From: Terriglobus roseus DSM 18391
GTDB taxonomy: Bacteria; Acidobacteriota; Terriglobia; Terriglobales; Acidobacteriaceae
Direction: 5' to 3'
DNA length: 64,000 nucleotides
Assembly: GCF_000265425.1 (NCBI RefSeq)
Contig: NC_018014.1
Coordinates: 1,860,001 to 1,924,000 of the forward strand
Shown here: piece by piece, positions 8,761 through 16,812 of the stretch
Position numbering within the stretch: the stretch's first letter is position 1
Layout of the letters: every line of letters begins with the position of its first letter
Position numbers and translations under genes: made by a program
Notes under the pieces: generated by a model
Databases searched by the model: none
Told to the model about the DNA's origin: nothing
The model's input: only the letters and a program-made list of their open reading frames with translations

Positions 8761-8777
8761 CTCCCATAGAATGGGAG
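8761..8777 (+). promoter_or_regulatory. Hairpin covering the ribosome site of pgi
   Basis: CTCCCAT and ATGGGAG are perfect 7-bp arms around AGA. The right arm contains the GGGAG ribosome site used for ATG 8783. A TAGAAT hexamer spans the loop, so the same DNA may instead serve as a -10 element with a very short leader. Confidence 0.4.
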
Positions 8778-8782
8778 TCATT

Positions 8783-10516
8783 ATGAGCTCGCTTGATCTG
8801 CAGATTTCGCTCCCGTCCGCGCTGCAAAGCACCGTCACCACCACCGCCGCCGCATGGCAATCGGGCGACAAGCTAGGCCGCCTCTGGGCAAAGGACGCAT
8901 CGCTCTGGACCTCCGCCACGGGCAGCGATGACGAGTCCATCTGGCTCGGCTGGCTCGACATCGTCGAGCGGCAGCAGGCTGACCTCGCCTCCTTCGCAGC
9001 ACTGCGTGAAGACATTCGCAGCACCGGCTTTACCCACGCCCTCTTGCTCGGCATGGGCGGATCCTCCCTCTGCCCGGAAGTCCTGTCGCTCACCTACGGC
9101 CAGCAGCCCGGCTTCCCCAAGCTGCACATCGTCGACTCCACCGATCCTGCGCAGGTCGCCGCCGCCCGTGCTGCCGTCGATCTCAAGAAGACCATCTGCA
9201 TCGTCTCCTCCAAGAGCGGCTCCACCCTCGAGCCGAACATCCTGAAGGACTACTTCTTCAGCGAGATGGCCAAGGAAGTCGGCGCAGGCAATGCTGGCAA
9301 GCACTTCATCGCTGTGACCGATCCCGGCAGCAAGATGGAAGCAGTCGCCAAGGCGGACGGCTTCCGCCACATCTTCTACGGTGACAAGACCATCGGCGGC
9401 CGCTTCTCGGCGCTGTCGAACTTCGGCATCGTTCCCGCAGCCGTTGCGGGTCTGGATGTTCCGCGCTTCCTCGCAGAGGCAAAGCGTGGCGTTGACGTCG
9501 CACACAAGACGGACATCGCGACCAATGCGGGAGCCCTGCTCGGTATCGTCCTCGGCGACGCGCACAACGCCGGCATGGACAAGCTGACCTTCTTCACCTC
9601 GAAGGAGATCTTCGACCTTGGCGCCTGGCTCGAGCAGCTCATCGCGGAATCGACCGGTAAAACCGGCAAGGGCATCACGCCCGTCGACCGCGAGCCCGTT
9701 GGTCCGCCCAGTGTCTACGGCAAGGATCGCGTCTTCGCCTACATCCGCCTCAGCACCAGCGATAACGCCGCACAGGACGCTGCAGTGGAAGCACTCGCCG
9801 CCGCCGGTCACCCGGTCGTCCAGTTCACCATCGACGACGTCTACGAACTGCCCGGCATCATGTTCCTCTGGGAGATCGCAGTCTCCGTCGCCGGTTCGGT
9901 CATGGGCATCAACACCTTCAACCAGCCCGACGTGGAAGCTGCCAAGATCGAGACGCGCAAGCTGACCGACGAGTACAACGAGACGGGTAAGCTGGCCGAG
10001 CACGAGGCAATCCTCGACGTCGACGGCATCAAGCTCTACGCTGACGAGACCTACGGCCTGACACTGTCCACCACCGCCAGCGCCAAGACCCTCACCGAGT
10101 ACCTGAAGGCGCATCTCGCGCAGATCAAGCCGAACGACTACTTCGCCACGCTTGCCTACCTTAAGATGACCGACGAGCACGAGAAGCTCATCCAGACCTT
10201 CCGCATGCTGGTGCGCGACCGCGAAACCGTCGCCACCTGCCTCGGCTTCGGCCCCCGCTTCCTGCACTCCACCGGTCAGGACTACAAGGGCGGACCGAAC
10301 ACAGGGGTCTTCCTGCAGATCACCGCAGACCACGCAACCGACGTCGCCATTCCGAACGCACGCTACACCTTCGGCGTCGTGATTGACGCACAGGCAGCAG
10401 GCGATCTCGCCGTACTGCAGCAGCGCGGCCGTCGCGCCCTTCGCGTCCACCTCGGTGCAGATGTCACCAAGGGTCTGAACACGCTTGGCCTCGCAATGGC
10501 AGAAGCACTCGCATAA
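8783..10516 (+). CDS. pgi: Glucose-6-phosphate isomerase of the transaldolase-fusion type, stand-alone
   Basis: A 577-residue protein. GMGGSSLCPEV near residue 92 and SKSGSTLEPN near residue 140 are the phosphosugar-binding SIS motifs of PGI, and the whole length matches the PGI half of bifunctional transaldolase/PGI proteins. The roughly 370-residue transaldolase half is absent: the gene begins soon after the divergent IclR gene. It should interconvert glucose-6-phosphate and fructose-6-phosphate. ATG 8783 follows GGGAG by 5 nt; in-frame ATG 8771 is an alternative. That GGGAG lies inside a perfect 7-bp hairpin (8761-8777). Confidence 0.88.
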   Translation: MSSLDLQISLPSALQSTVTTTAAAWQSGDKLGRLWAKDASLWTSATGSDDESIWLGWLDIVERQQADLASFAALREDIRSTGFTHALLLGMGGSSLCPEVLSLTYGQQPGFPKLHIVDSTDPAQVAAARAAVDLKKTICIVSSKSGSTLEPNILKDYFFSEMAKEVGAGNAGKHFIAVTDPGSKMEAVAKADGFRHIFYGDKTIGGRFSALSNFGIVPAAVAGLDVPRFLAEAKRGVDVAHKTDIATNAGALLGIVLGDAHNAGMDKLTFFTSKEIFDLGAWLEQLIAESTGKTGKGITPVDREPVGPPSVYGKDRVFAYIRLSTSDNAAQDAAVEALAAAGHPVVQFTIDDVYELPGIMFLWEIAVSVAGSVMGINTFNQPDVEAAKIETRKLTDEYNETGKLAEHEAILDVDGIKLYADETYGLTLSTTASAKTLTEYLKAHLAQIKPNDYFATLAYLKMTDEHEKLIQTFRMLVRDRETVATCLGFGPRFLHSTGQDYKGGPNTGVFLQITADHATDVAIPNARYTFGVVIDAQAAGDLAVLQQRGRRALRVHLGADVTKGLNTLGLAMAEALA

Positions 10517-10534
10517 AGCAAGCTCACCAACGAC

Positions 10535-10562
10535 AAGAGGCGTGCCCAAGGGCACGCCTCTT
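10535..10562 (+). terminator. Rho-independent terminator of pgi
   Basis: AAGAGGCGTGCC / GGCACGCCTCTT is a perfect 12-bp stem with a CAAG loop, followed by CTTCG, beginning 18 nt after the pgi stop codon. Confidence 0.75.
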
Positions 10563-10719
10563 CTTCGTGACGCCACACACTCTTAAAGTGTGTCATCCCG
10601 CAGCGAAGCGGAGGGATCTGCATGTGTCCTGGCCCGCCCACCCAATATCAGAGGGCAGTGAAACCACCCGTCGCGCAAAGCGCGACCGCAGTCGCAGCGC
10701 GCAACGATGAGCCAGAGGC

Positions 10720-11397
10720 TTACAAAGCAGCCAAAACATCCTCAGGCTCAGGCCGAACACGAAAATCCGCATGCGCCTCGGCGAACTTAATGACACCATC
10801 CTGTCCAATCACAAACGTAGCCGGCAACGGCATCTTCCAAACCGCATCATCCACGGGCGCCATCACGTTCTTGCCGCTGTTGATGAAGGGAATGTTCACC
10901 AGGATGGACCGGTAATACTTCTGCAGCGCCGCAGAAACGCTGTAAGCAATCCCAAACTGTTCTGCCAGTGCGGAGTTCGTATCCTGCAGCAGAGGGTAGG
11001 GAATCCCGTACTGCTGCACGGCAAAGTCACTCTGGCGCAGCGTCTCTGGTGAGATGGCGACGATGAACGCGCCACGTTCACGCAACTCCGGGTACAGATC
11101 GCGCCACACTTCAAGCTCAGTCACGCAGTACGGATCCCAGCGCCCACGAAAGAAGTTGATGACCAGCGGCCCAAGCGCCAGCAGGTCGGTCGACCGGATC
11201 GGCTTGCCCGAAATCGCATCCGGCAACGTGAACTCCGGCGCGATCGCGCCAACCGGCAGCACACGGTCTTCAATACCGGTCTCGAAGAGTTCGGCGATCG
11301 TCTGCTCGCTGATGGCAAGCCGTTCCGGCTGCACCAGCTTGCGGGTGTTGAAGGTGATCTCGTCGAGCTTGCTTTGCAGTTGCGGCATTGAAACCAT
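10720..11397 (-). CDS. Peroxiredoxin-like (AhpC/TSA) family protein
   Basis: A 225-residue thioredoxin-fold protein. After about 60 helical residues it has VGAIAPEFTLPDAISGKPI, the AhpC/TSA opening, then FFRGRWDPYC, where most relatives have a WCPYC-type motif. The first cysteine is replaced by aspartate, leaving a single Cys at this site. FVIGQDGVIKFAEAHADF is the usual C-terminal strand pair. A peroxide-reducing role through the remaining Cys is plausible but unproven. Start at ATG 11397 or ATG 11388. It is transcribed divergently from the HD-domain gene. Confidence 0.8.
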   Translation of the reverse strand: MVSMPQLQSKLDEITFNTRKLVQPERLAISEQTIAELFETGIEDRVLPVGAIAPEFTLPDAISGKPIRSTDLLALGPLVINFFRGRWDPYCVTELEVWRDLYPELRERGAFIVAISPETLRQSDFAVQQYGIPYPLLQDTNSALAEQFGIAYSVSAALQKYYRSILVNIPFINSGKNVMAPVDDAVWKMPLPATFVIGQDGVIKFAEAHADFRVRPEPEDVLAAL

Positions 11398-11460
11398 TCT
11401 CTCAGGTTGAGATGCGGCTATGCTTTCCCAGGGCGGTCTCGCCGCCAGGGAGCGAACGCA

Positions 11461-12039
11461 ATGCAGCAGGTAATTGGTTTCATTCTGGAAATCGAAAAGC
11501 TCAAGGGGGTAACCCGCAAGGTGAAGCCGCTTGGTCTGGATCGGTATGAGAACTCCGCCGAACATAGCTGGCAACTGGCGCTGATGGCATGGTCGCTTCA
11601 GCCGTACGCGCCCCAGCCCGTCGCGATGGATCGTGTCCTGCGCATGTTGCTCGTCCACGACATCGGCGAAATCGACACAGGCGACACCATGGTCTTCGTG
11701 CAGGGCGGATGGGCCGAACGCAAGCAGGATGAGTTACAGGCTGTCCGGCGCATCTTCGGGCTGCTGCCCGCCGAACTCGCAGAAGAAATGCTCGCGTTCT
11801 GGCAGGAGTTTGAAGAGGGAACGACACCCGAGGCGCGCTACGCCAACGCGATCGATCGCGCGATGCCTGCGCTGCTAAACCTCAACAACGGCGGACAGAG
11901 CTGGAAAGAGAACGGCATCTCCTACGAGCGCGTCGCGGGCCGCATTCGCGGTCAGATTGAGGACGGCTGTCCCGCACTGTGGCAATACCTGGAGCCAAAG
12001 CTGGCAGCGGCAAAGGACGCGGGATTCTTCGGAGCGTAG
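11461..12039 (+). CDS. HD-domain phosphohydrolase (YfbR/HDDC2-like)
   Basis: A 192-residue single HD domain. The metal ligands are visible as His in YENSAEHSW, the HD pair in LLVHDIGEIDTGD, and a later Asp in NAIDRAMPALL. This spacing matches COG1896 proteins, which include the 5'-deoxynucleotidase YfbR and eukaryotic HDDC2. A dNMP phosphatase or nucleotide-housekeeping role is likely. GGGAGCG lies upstream of ATG 11461. An upstream in-frame ATG at 11407 gives an improbable extension. A TATGCT hexamer near 11419 is a possible -10 box. Confidence 0.88.
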   Translation: MQQVIGFILEIEKLKGVTRKVKPLGLDRYENSAEHSWQLALMAWSLQPYAPQPVAMDRVLRMLLVHDIGEIDTGDTMVFVQGGWAERKQDELQAVRRIFGLLPAELAEEMLAFWQEFEEGTTPEARYANAIDRAMPALLNLNNGGQSWKENGISYERVAGRIRGQIEDGCPALWQYLEPKLAAAKDAGFFGA

Positions 12040-12057
12040 CTCCCGCGCCCCCAGGGA

Positions 12058-12507
12058 TTACTCCTTCGCTGCCGCTTCCAGGTCTGCAATGACGAACTTC
12101 TTCATCTGCATCATGGCCTGCATCGCCTTCGGGTGCTTCAGTAAAGAGCCGATATTCTCCGGAACGATCTGCCAGGCGAGTCCGAACTTGTCATCAAGCC
12201 AGCCACACTGCACCTCCTGGCCGCCATCGGATGTCAGCTTCTCCCAGTAGTAGTCGATCTCCGCCTGGTCCTTGCACTGAACGACAAAGGAAACTGCCTT
12301 GTTGAACTTGTGGTGGGGGCCGCCATTCAGCGCGGTGAACTTCAATCCTTCCAGTTCAAACGCGACCGTTATCGCCTTGCCGTCAGGACCAGTCAGGCCG
12401 CCGCTTTTCTTCGAGTTGGGGAAGACCGAAAGGTAAAAATCCACGGCCTCTTCGGCGTTGCCGTCGAACCACAGAAACGGAGTAATCTTCGAAGCTTCCA
12501 CTGCCAT
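12058..12507 (-). CDS. VOC-family protein, PhnB-like
   Basis: A 149-residue protein of the PhnB/3-demethylubiquinone-methyltransferase-like VOC group: ITPFLWFDGNAEEAVDFYLSVFPNSK at the N-terminus, FTALNGGPHHKFNKAVSFVV in the middle and CGWLDDKFGLAWQIVPE near the end. This group is broadly distributed and of undefined activity. A GGAGG site 8 nt upstream supports ATG 12507. It converges with the HD-domain gene. Confidence 0.88.
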   Translation of the reverse strand: MAVEASKITPFLWFDGNAEEAVDFYLSVFPNSKKSGGLTGPDGKAITVAFELEGLKFTALNGGPHHKFNKAVSFVVQCKDQAEIDYYWEKLTSDGGQEVQCGWLDDKFGLAWQIVPENIGSLLKHPKAMQAMMQMKKFVIADLEAAAKE

Positions 12508-12526
12508 TTGCTACCTCCAGAAGTGC

Positions 12527-12694
12527 GGAAGGGCACAGCTTCAGCTGTGCCAAATGAAATCCGAAAATGCTGTCGGCTTCAGCCCCTGAGGTAAGCTTCC
12601 TTGTCTTCGCCGAGGAAACAAAGAAGCGAAACCTCAGGGGCTAAGGCCCGGTTCCGAAGAGATGGAATAGGCACAACCGAAGCTGTGCCCTTCC
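12527..12694. repeat. Nested inverted-repeat intergenic element
   Basis: A 168-bp element bounded by 25-bp arms (12527-12551 and 12670-12694) that are inverted copies with two differences. Each arm is itself a hairpin: GGCACAGCttcaGCTGTGCC on the left. Inside, AGCCCCTGAGGT (12581-12592) and ACCTCAGGGGCT (12631-12642) form a second, perfect inverted pair. No ORF is present. It looks like a REP/BIME-type or MITE-like repeat and shares GC-palindrome character with the block at 26806-27651. Confidence 0.7.
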
Positions 12695-12759
12695 GAGCCC
12701 ACGAGATCCCTCCGCCACAAAGCACTGACTGCAAGGCATTGACTGCACAGATCGGGCGC

Positions 12760-13683
12760 CTACATGCCGCTCATGTTCATGTCATGGCACTGCATCGCGC
12801 TAGCCTTCGCAGACACAGGCTTCTTACGCGGCACAGGCGAATATAGCGCCGCATGCGGCTTGCCCGCGGGCATCTTGTCGATCTTTGCCAGCTCTGCCTT
12901 CATCCGAGCAAATCCCTGCTCGCGAGCGGTCTTATTGCCGTCGACCGTATTCGTCGGGTCCACACCGGCGCGCATAAAGCCATGGCCCGCGCCGTCATAG
13001 GTCACTTGCTCAAAGGTCTTGCCGGCCGTCTTCATCGCGGTCACAGTCGCAGGCAGCGTCGCATTGATGCGTGCATCATTACCCGCATAAAAGCCATAGA
13101 TCGGCACGTTGATCTTCGCCATGTCGGCATCGCTCGGCGGCGGTCCGTAGAACACAAACGCCGCACTCAGATCCTTGCGATGCGTTGCAAACGCAAAGCT
13201 CTTTCCGCCGCCCCAGCAGAAGCCCGTCACAGCCAGCTTTCCGCTCGCCGCCGGCACCTTCTTGATGTAGTCGGCCGCTGCATCCAGATCGGCCATGACC
13301 ACCTCGTTATCCAGCCCCGAAACAGCCTTCGTCACGGCATCCATGCTGGCAAATGAATCCGTTCCGCCACCATTCGGTCCCATGCCGCTGAGTACATCCG
13401 GAGCGATCACAACATAACCGGCCGCGGCAAGATCGTCGGCCATGGTCTTAGCCCACGCGGACAAACCAAAGATCTCCGGGATCAGAACAACAGCAGTCGC
13501 TTTGTTCTTCACCTCGGGATAGACGACAAACGCCTGAATGGGCTTGCCACCCGCCTGCAGCGTGACGTACTCGTGGTGGCGTGGCGATGCGTCCAGCTTC
13601 TTCACAGCCCAGTCCTGGGCTTGTACGACAGCGGTGGTAGCGCACAACAGCAAAGTAGCGGCGGCAGTCTTAAGGAATCTCAT
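12760..13683 (-). CDS. Secreted dienelactone-hydrolase-family protein
   Basis: A 307-residue alpha/beta hydrolase with an N-terminal signal peptide (MRFLKTAAATLLLCATTAVVQA). The DLH nucleophile motif GFCWGGG carries Cys as nucleophile, the acid is probably Asp in YAGNDARI, and YDGAGHGFMR carries the His. It is periplasmic or exported and its substrate is unknown. The C-terminal 30 residues are lower in complexity and end in HDMNMSGM. ATG 13683 is chosen because the signal peptide starts there and a TAGACT hexamer (13691-13696, minus strand) ends 7 nt upstream. Confidence 0.9.
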   Translation of the reverse strand: MRFLKTAAATLLLCATTAVVQAQDWAVKKLDASPRHHEYVTLQAGGKPIQAFVVYPEVKNKATAVVLIPEIFGLSAWAKTMADDLAAAGYVVIAPDVLSGMGPNGGGTDSFASMDAVTKAVSGLDNEVVMADLDAAADYIKKVPAASGKLAVTGFCWGGGKSFAFATHRKDLSAAFVFYGPPPSDADMAKINVPIYGFYAGNDARINATLPATVTAMKTAGKTFEQVTYDGAGHGFMRAGVDPTNTVDGNKTAREQGFARMKAELAKIDKMPAGKPHAALYSPVPRKKPVSAKASAMQCHDMNMSGM

Positions 13684-13799
13684 GCGAAGGAGTCTAGAGA
13701 ACGCCTGCTGCAACGCGCAACGAAGAAATCACCGCTGTTCGTCCCACACATCCGCGCTAAGACTGCCAAATCAGGATGCCGTCCTGGAAGAACAGGGAA

Positions 13800-15191
13800 T
13801 TAGCGGCCGAAACCGCCACCACGCCCCATGCTGCCCATCTGGCTCATCAACCGGCGCTGCATCTTGCCACCACCGCTGCCCAGGCCCTTGAACATCTTGC
13901 GCATCTGGCCATACTGCTTCAGCAACTGGTTCACTTCCTGCACGGACGTGCCGCTGCCCGCCGCAATCCGCTTACGCCGCGATCCGCTGATGATCTCGTG
14001 ATTCAGCCGCTCCTTGGTCGTCATCGAGTTGATGATCGCCTCGGTCCGCGTCAACTGACCCTCGTCCACATTCTCCGCAGCCTGCTGCAGACCCTGGAAC
14101 GGCCCAACGCTCGGCATCATCTTCAGGATCGACTGCATGGATCCCATCTTCTTGATCTGCCGAAGCTGATCCCGGAAATCCTCCAACGAGAAGCCATCGC
14201 CGCTCAGGGCCTTCTTCGCAAACTCCTCGGCCTTGCCGCGATCCAGCTTCTCTTCCGCCCGCTCCAGCAGCGTCTGCAGATCGCCCATGCCCATAATGCG
14301 CGACACGATACGGTCCGGATGGAACGGCTCAAACGCATCCGGCTTCTCGCCCGTACCCAGGAACTTCACCGGCGCGCCTGTCACATTCCGAATCGAAAGC
14401 GCCGCGCCACCGCGAGCATCGCCGTCCATCTTCGTCAGGACAACGCCCGTAATCCCAAGCTGCTTATGGAACGCATCGGCAGAATTGACGGCATCCTGGC
14501 CCGTCATCGCATCCGCGACAAACAGAATCTCCGAAGGATTGAGCAGCGCCTTCAGCTTGCTCATCTCGTCCATCAGCGCGGTATCAATGCCCAGACGACC
14601 AGCCGTATCGACGATCAGCACGTCATTACCAAAGTTCCGCGCCTCGCGCAGCGCTTCCTTGGCCAGGCGCTCCACCAGCGGCGTCCCCGCCTCGTCGTCA
14701 CCCGTCTTGCCAATGTAGATCTGAGCGCCAACGCTCTTCGCCACGATCGCCAGCTGCTCACGCGCCGCCGGCCGGTAGACGTCGACTGACACCAGCATCG
14801 GCCGGTGTCCACCCTTCTTCAGCCACGCGGCCAGCTTGCCCGCCGTGGTCGTCTTACCCGAACCCTGCAGGCCCGCCATCAAAATCACCGAAGGAGGCTG
14901 CGAGCTGAACTTGAACTTCGCCGTATCCTTACCCAGGATCTCCACCAGCTCATCGTGCACAATCTTGATGATCTGTTCCGTGGGCGAAAGCGCCGTCGCC
15001 ACCTGCGTGCCAATGGCCTTCTCGCGGATGTGATCGATCGTCGCCTTGACCACCGTCAGGTTGACGTCAGACTCAAGCAGGGCAAGGCGGATCTCACGCA
15101 ACGCCTCGGAGATGTTCTCGTCCGTGATGGTGCCCTGGCCGCGAAGGTTCTTAAAGGTGCGCTGTAGCTTTTCCTGAAGGTTTTCAAACAT
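13800..15191 (-). CDS. ffh: Signal recognition particle protein Ffh (SRP54)
   Basis: A 463-residue SRP GTPase. It has an N-terminal four-helix region, then GLQGSGKTT (G1) near residue 110, DTAGRLGID (G3), TKMDGDARGG (G4) and GTGEKPDAFEPFHPD (G5 region). A Met-rich M domain follows (MGSMQSILKMMP, MRKMFKGLGSGGGKMQRRLMSQMGSMG) that binds 4.5S RNA and signal sequences. It works with FtsY in co-translational membrane targeting. A TAAACT hexamer lies 15 nt before ATG 15191. It is divergent from the DinB-family gene. Confidence 0.97.
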   Translation of the reverse strand: MFENLQEKLQRTFKNLRGQGTITDENISEALREIRLALLESDVNLTVVKATIDHIREKAIGTQVATALSPTEQIIKIVHDELVEILGKDTAKFKFSSQPPSVILMAGLQGSGKTTTAGKLAAWLKKGGHRPMLVSVDVYRPAAREQLAIVAKSVGAQIYIGKTGDDEAGTPLVERLAKEALREARNFGNDVLIVDTAGRLGIDTALMDEMSKLKALLNPSEILFVADAMTGQDAVNSADAFHKQLGITGVVLTKMDGDARGGAALSIRNVTGAPVKFLGTGEKPDAFEPFHPDRIVSRIMGMGDLQTLLERAEEKLDRGKAEEFAKKALSGDGFSLEDFRDQLRQIKKMGSMQSILKMMPSVGPFQGLQQAAENVDEGQLTRTEAIINSMTTKERLNHEIISGSRRKRIAAGSGTSVQEVNQLLKQYGQMRKMFKGLGSGGGKMQRRLMSQMGSMGRGGGFGR

Positions 15192-15238
15192 GGCTTGTCA
15201 CCGCTAAGTTTATCAGTGACGAGAGAGGCAGGCCCCCA

Positions 15239-15760
15239 ATGGCTGAGCAACAACCGGAACCATGGCTGCGCGGCACCCACACGGACATCGACCCCGTACG
15301 CCGGGCCGTCCTTCACGCGCTCGAACTCGCGGAAGAAGACGCCCTCCGCTGGACGCGCGATCTAGACGCAGAAGCGCTCGAACTCGAGCCGCTCGGCATG
15401 CCCTCCGTGGCCTTCCAGATCCGCCACATCACCCGCAGCATCGACCGCCTCACCACCTACGCCAAAGCGAAACCGCTCTCGGAAGACCAGCTCAGCGCCC
15501 TCAAGGAAGAGCGCATCCCGGGTACCGACCGCGAGCAGCTCCTGCGCGAGCTGGTCGAAGCCATCCGCGGCGTGCAGCCCTTCATAATGTCGTTTCCCGT
15601 CGAAGATCTGCCGCAGCAGCGCAGCGTAGGCCGCGCCAACCTGCCCACCACCCTCGCAGGCTTACTCATCCACATCGCGGAACACACGCAGCGGCACGTC
15701 GGCCAGCTCATCACCACGGCAAAGGTCGTCATCGCCTTGCGGGACGCGCAGGGCAGCTAG
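15239..15760 (+). CDS. DinB-family metal-binding four-helix protein
   Basis: A 173-residue four-helix-bundle protein with the DinB/YfiT metal ligands in the right places: His in FQIRHITRS and the pair in HIAEHTQRHVGQ. DinB-like proteins bind Zn or Ni; some are thiol (bacillithiol or mycothiol) transferases and most have no known substrate. The last 4 bp overlap the convergent DUF3311 gene. Confidence 0.82.
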   Translation: MAEQQPEPWLRGTHTDIDPVRRAVLHALELAEEDALRWTRDLDAEALELEPLGMPSVAFQIRHITRSIDRLTTYAKAKPLSEDQLSALKEERIPGTDREQLLRELVEAIRGVQPFIMSFPVEDLPQQRSVGRANLPTTLAGLLIHIAEHTQRHVGQLITTAKVVIALRDAQGS

Positions 15761-15960
15761 TTCCGCGTCAGCTTGTACACAATGCCAAGCACCGCCGTCG
15801 CCAAAAATACCCACGCCAACTGGTACCAGTAGAAGAACGGAAATCCGAAGAGCGTCGGCGTCTCGCGGTTGTACAGCGCGGGAAAGATCAGCGCCAGCAC
15901 CGGAATTACCAGCAGCCACAGGGGCTTGTTCGATCCGGATGTTTGTTCGTCGCGATCCAT
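15757..15960 (-). CDS. DUF3311 small membrane protein
   Basis: A 67-residue protein with two membrane helices (PLWLLVIPVLALIFPALYN and FYWYQLAWVFLATAVLGIVYKLT) separated by RETPTLFGFPF, the DUF3311 pattern. These proteins are usually encoded next to a sodium/solute symporter as a small subunit; none is nearby here. ATG 15960 is preferred because a TATGCT hexamer (15968-15973) ends 7 nt upstream, whereas the alternative ATG 15972 falls inside that hexamer. It is divergent from mazG. Confidence 0.82.
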   Translation of the reverse strand: MDRDEQTSGSNKPLWLLVIPVLALIFPALYNRETPTLFGFPFFYWYQLAWVFLATAVLGIVYKLTRN

Positions 15961-15999
15961 GCTCAGCAGCATACTGCATCGCGTTGATACGATGAAGGC

Positions 16000-16812
16000 A
16001 TGAGCGACAACTCATCGACACAGGCTGCAGGCGAAGCCTTCGCAGAGGCCGTCCGCATCATGGCCCAGCTTCGCGCCCCCGGCGGCTGCCCATGGGACCG
16101 CGAACAGACCATGGATTCCATCAAGCCGCACACGCTTGAGGAGACCTACGAGGTCTTCGACGCCATCGATCGCCGCGCCTGGCCCGAACTCCGTGATGAA
16201 CTCGGCGACCTTCTGCTGCAGGTCATCTTCTACGCGCAGATCGCCGCAGATGACGCCCACTTCAACATCGAAGAAGTCGTCCGCGGCCTCAGCGCCAAAC
16301 TCATCCGCCGTCACCCCCACATCTTCGCCGACGCCGTCGCCGAGACCGCCAGCGATGTCAATCGCACCTGGGAAGCGGTCAAGCAGCAGGAGCGCGCCGG
16401 CAAGCCAAAGGAAAGCGAAGGCTACCTGGCAGATGTCCCGAAGTTTGTGCCGGCTCTCGTCGAAGCACGCAAGCTCGGCTCGAAAGCCGCAAAGATCGGC
16501 TTCGACTGGCCCGACGTCACCGGCCTCTTCGACAAGGTGCAGGAAGAGATCGCAGAGGTCCGAGCAGAAGTTACCGACTCTCCGGATGCCGCTAAGTTAG
16601 AAGAAGAGATTGGCGATCTGTACTTTGTCCTTACCAACTTATCCCGTCACTTGCAGGTAGACCCGGAACAGGCGTTGCGCAAGGCGAATGCAAAGTTTCG
16701 CCGTCGCTTCCATGCCATGGAAGTTGAAGCAGGAGAAGCCTTCGAAGGCCTCTCCTTGCAGGAGAAAGACGCACTGTGGGATAAGGCAAAAGCCGCGGAG
16801 AGACAGGCATGA
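16000..16812 (+). CDS. mazG: Nucleoside triphosphate pyrophosphohydrolase MazG
   Basis: A 270-residue two-domain MazG, close to the E. coli length. The first domain carries GGCPWDREQTMDSI, EETYEVFDAID and DELGDLLLQVIFYAQIA. The second carries EEIAEVRAEV and EEIGDLYFVLTNLSRHL, and ends in LWDKAKAAE. The EExxE/ExxD sets bind Mg for hydrolysis of NTPs or dNTPs to NMP and PPi, a nucleotide-pool cleaning role. The stop overlaps the next start in an ATGA junction. A TACGAT hexamer ends 6 nt before ATG 16000. Confidence 0.95.
   Translation: MSDNSSTQAAGEAFAEAVRIMAQLRAPGGCPWDREQTMDSIKPHTLEETYEVFDAIDRRAWPELRDELGDLLLQVIFYAQIAADDAHFNIEEVVRGLSAKLIRRHPHIFADAVAETASDVNRTWEAVKQQERAGKPKESEGYLADVPKFVPALVEARKLGSKAAKIGFDWPDVTGLFDKVQEEIAEVRAEVTDSPDAAKLEEEIGDLYFVLTNLSRHLQVDPEQALRKANAKFRRRFHAMEVEAGEAFEGLSLQEKDALWDKAKAAERQA

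Noticed and set aside
8873..10576. 567-codon minus-strand open frame
   Set aside because: Antisense shadow of pgi; the product is low in complexity and lacks any domain.
10578..10645. Repeat-like sequence after the pgi terminator
   Set aside because: The segment with CATCCCGCAGCGAAGCGG resembles a dispersed intergenic repeat, but only one copy occurs in the window, so it cannot be supported here.
13776..14789. 337-codon plus-strand open frame
   Set aside because: Antisense to ffh, whose GTPase and M-domain motifs are unambiguous.
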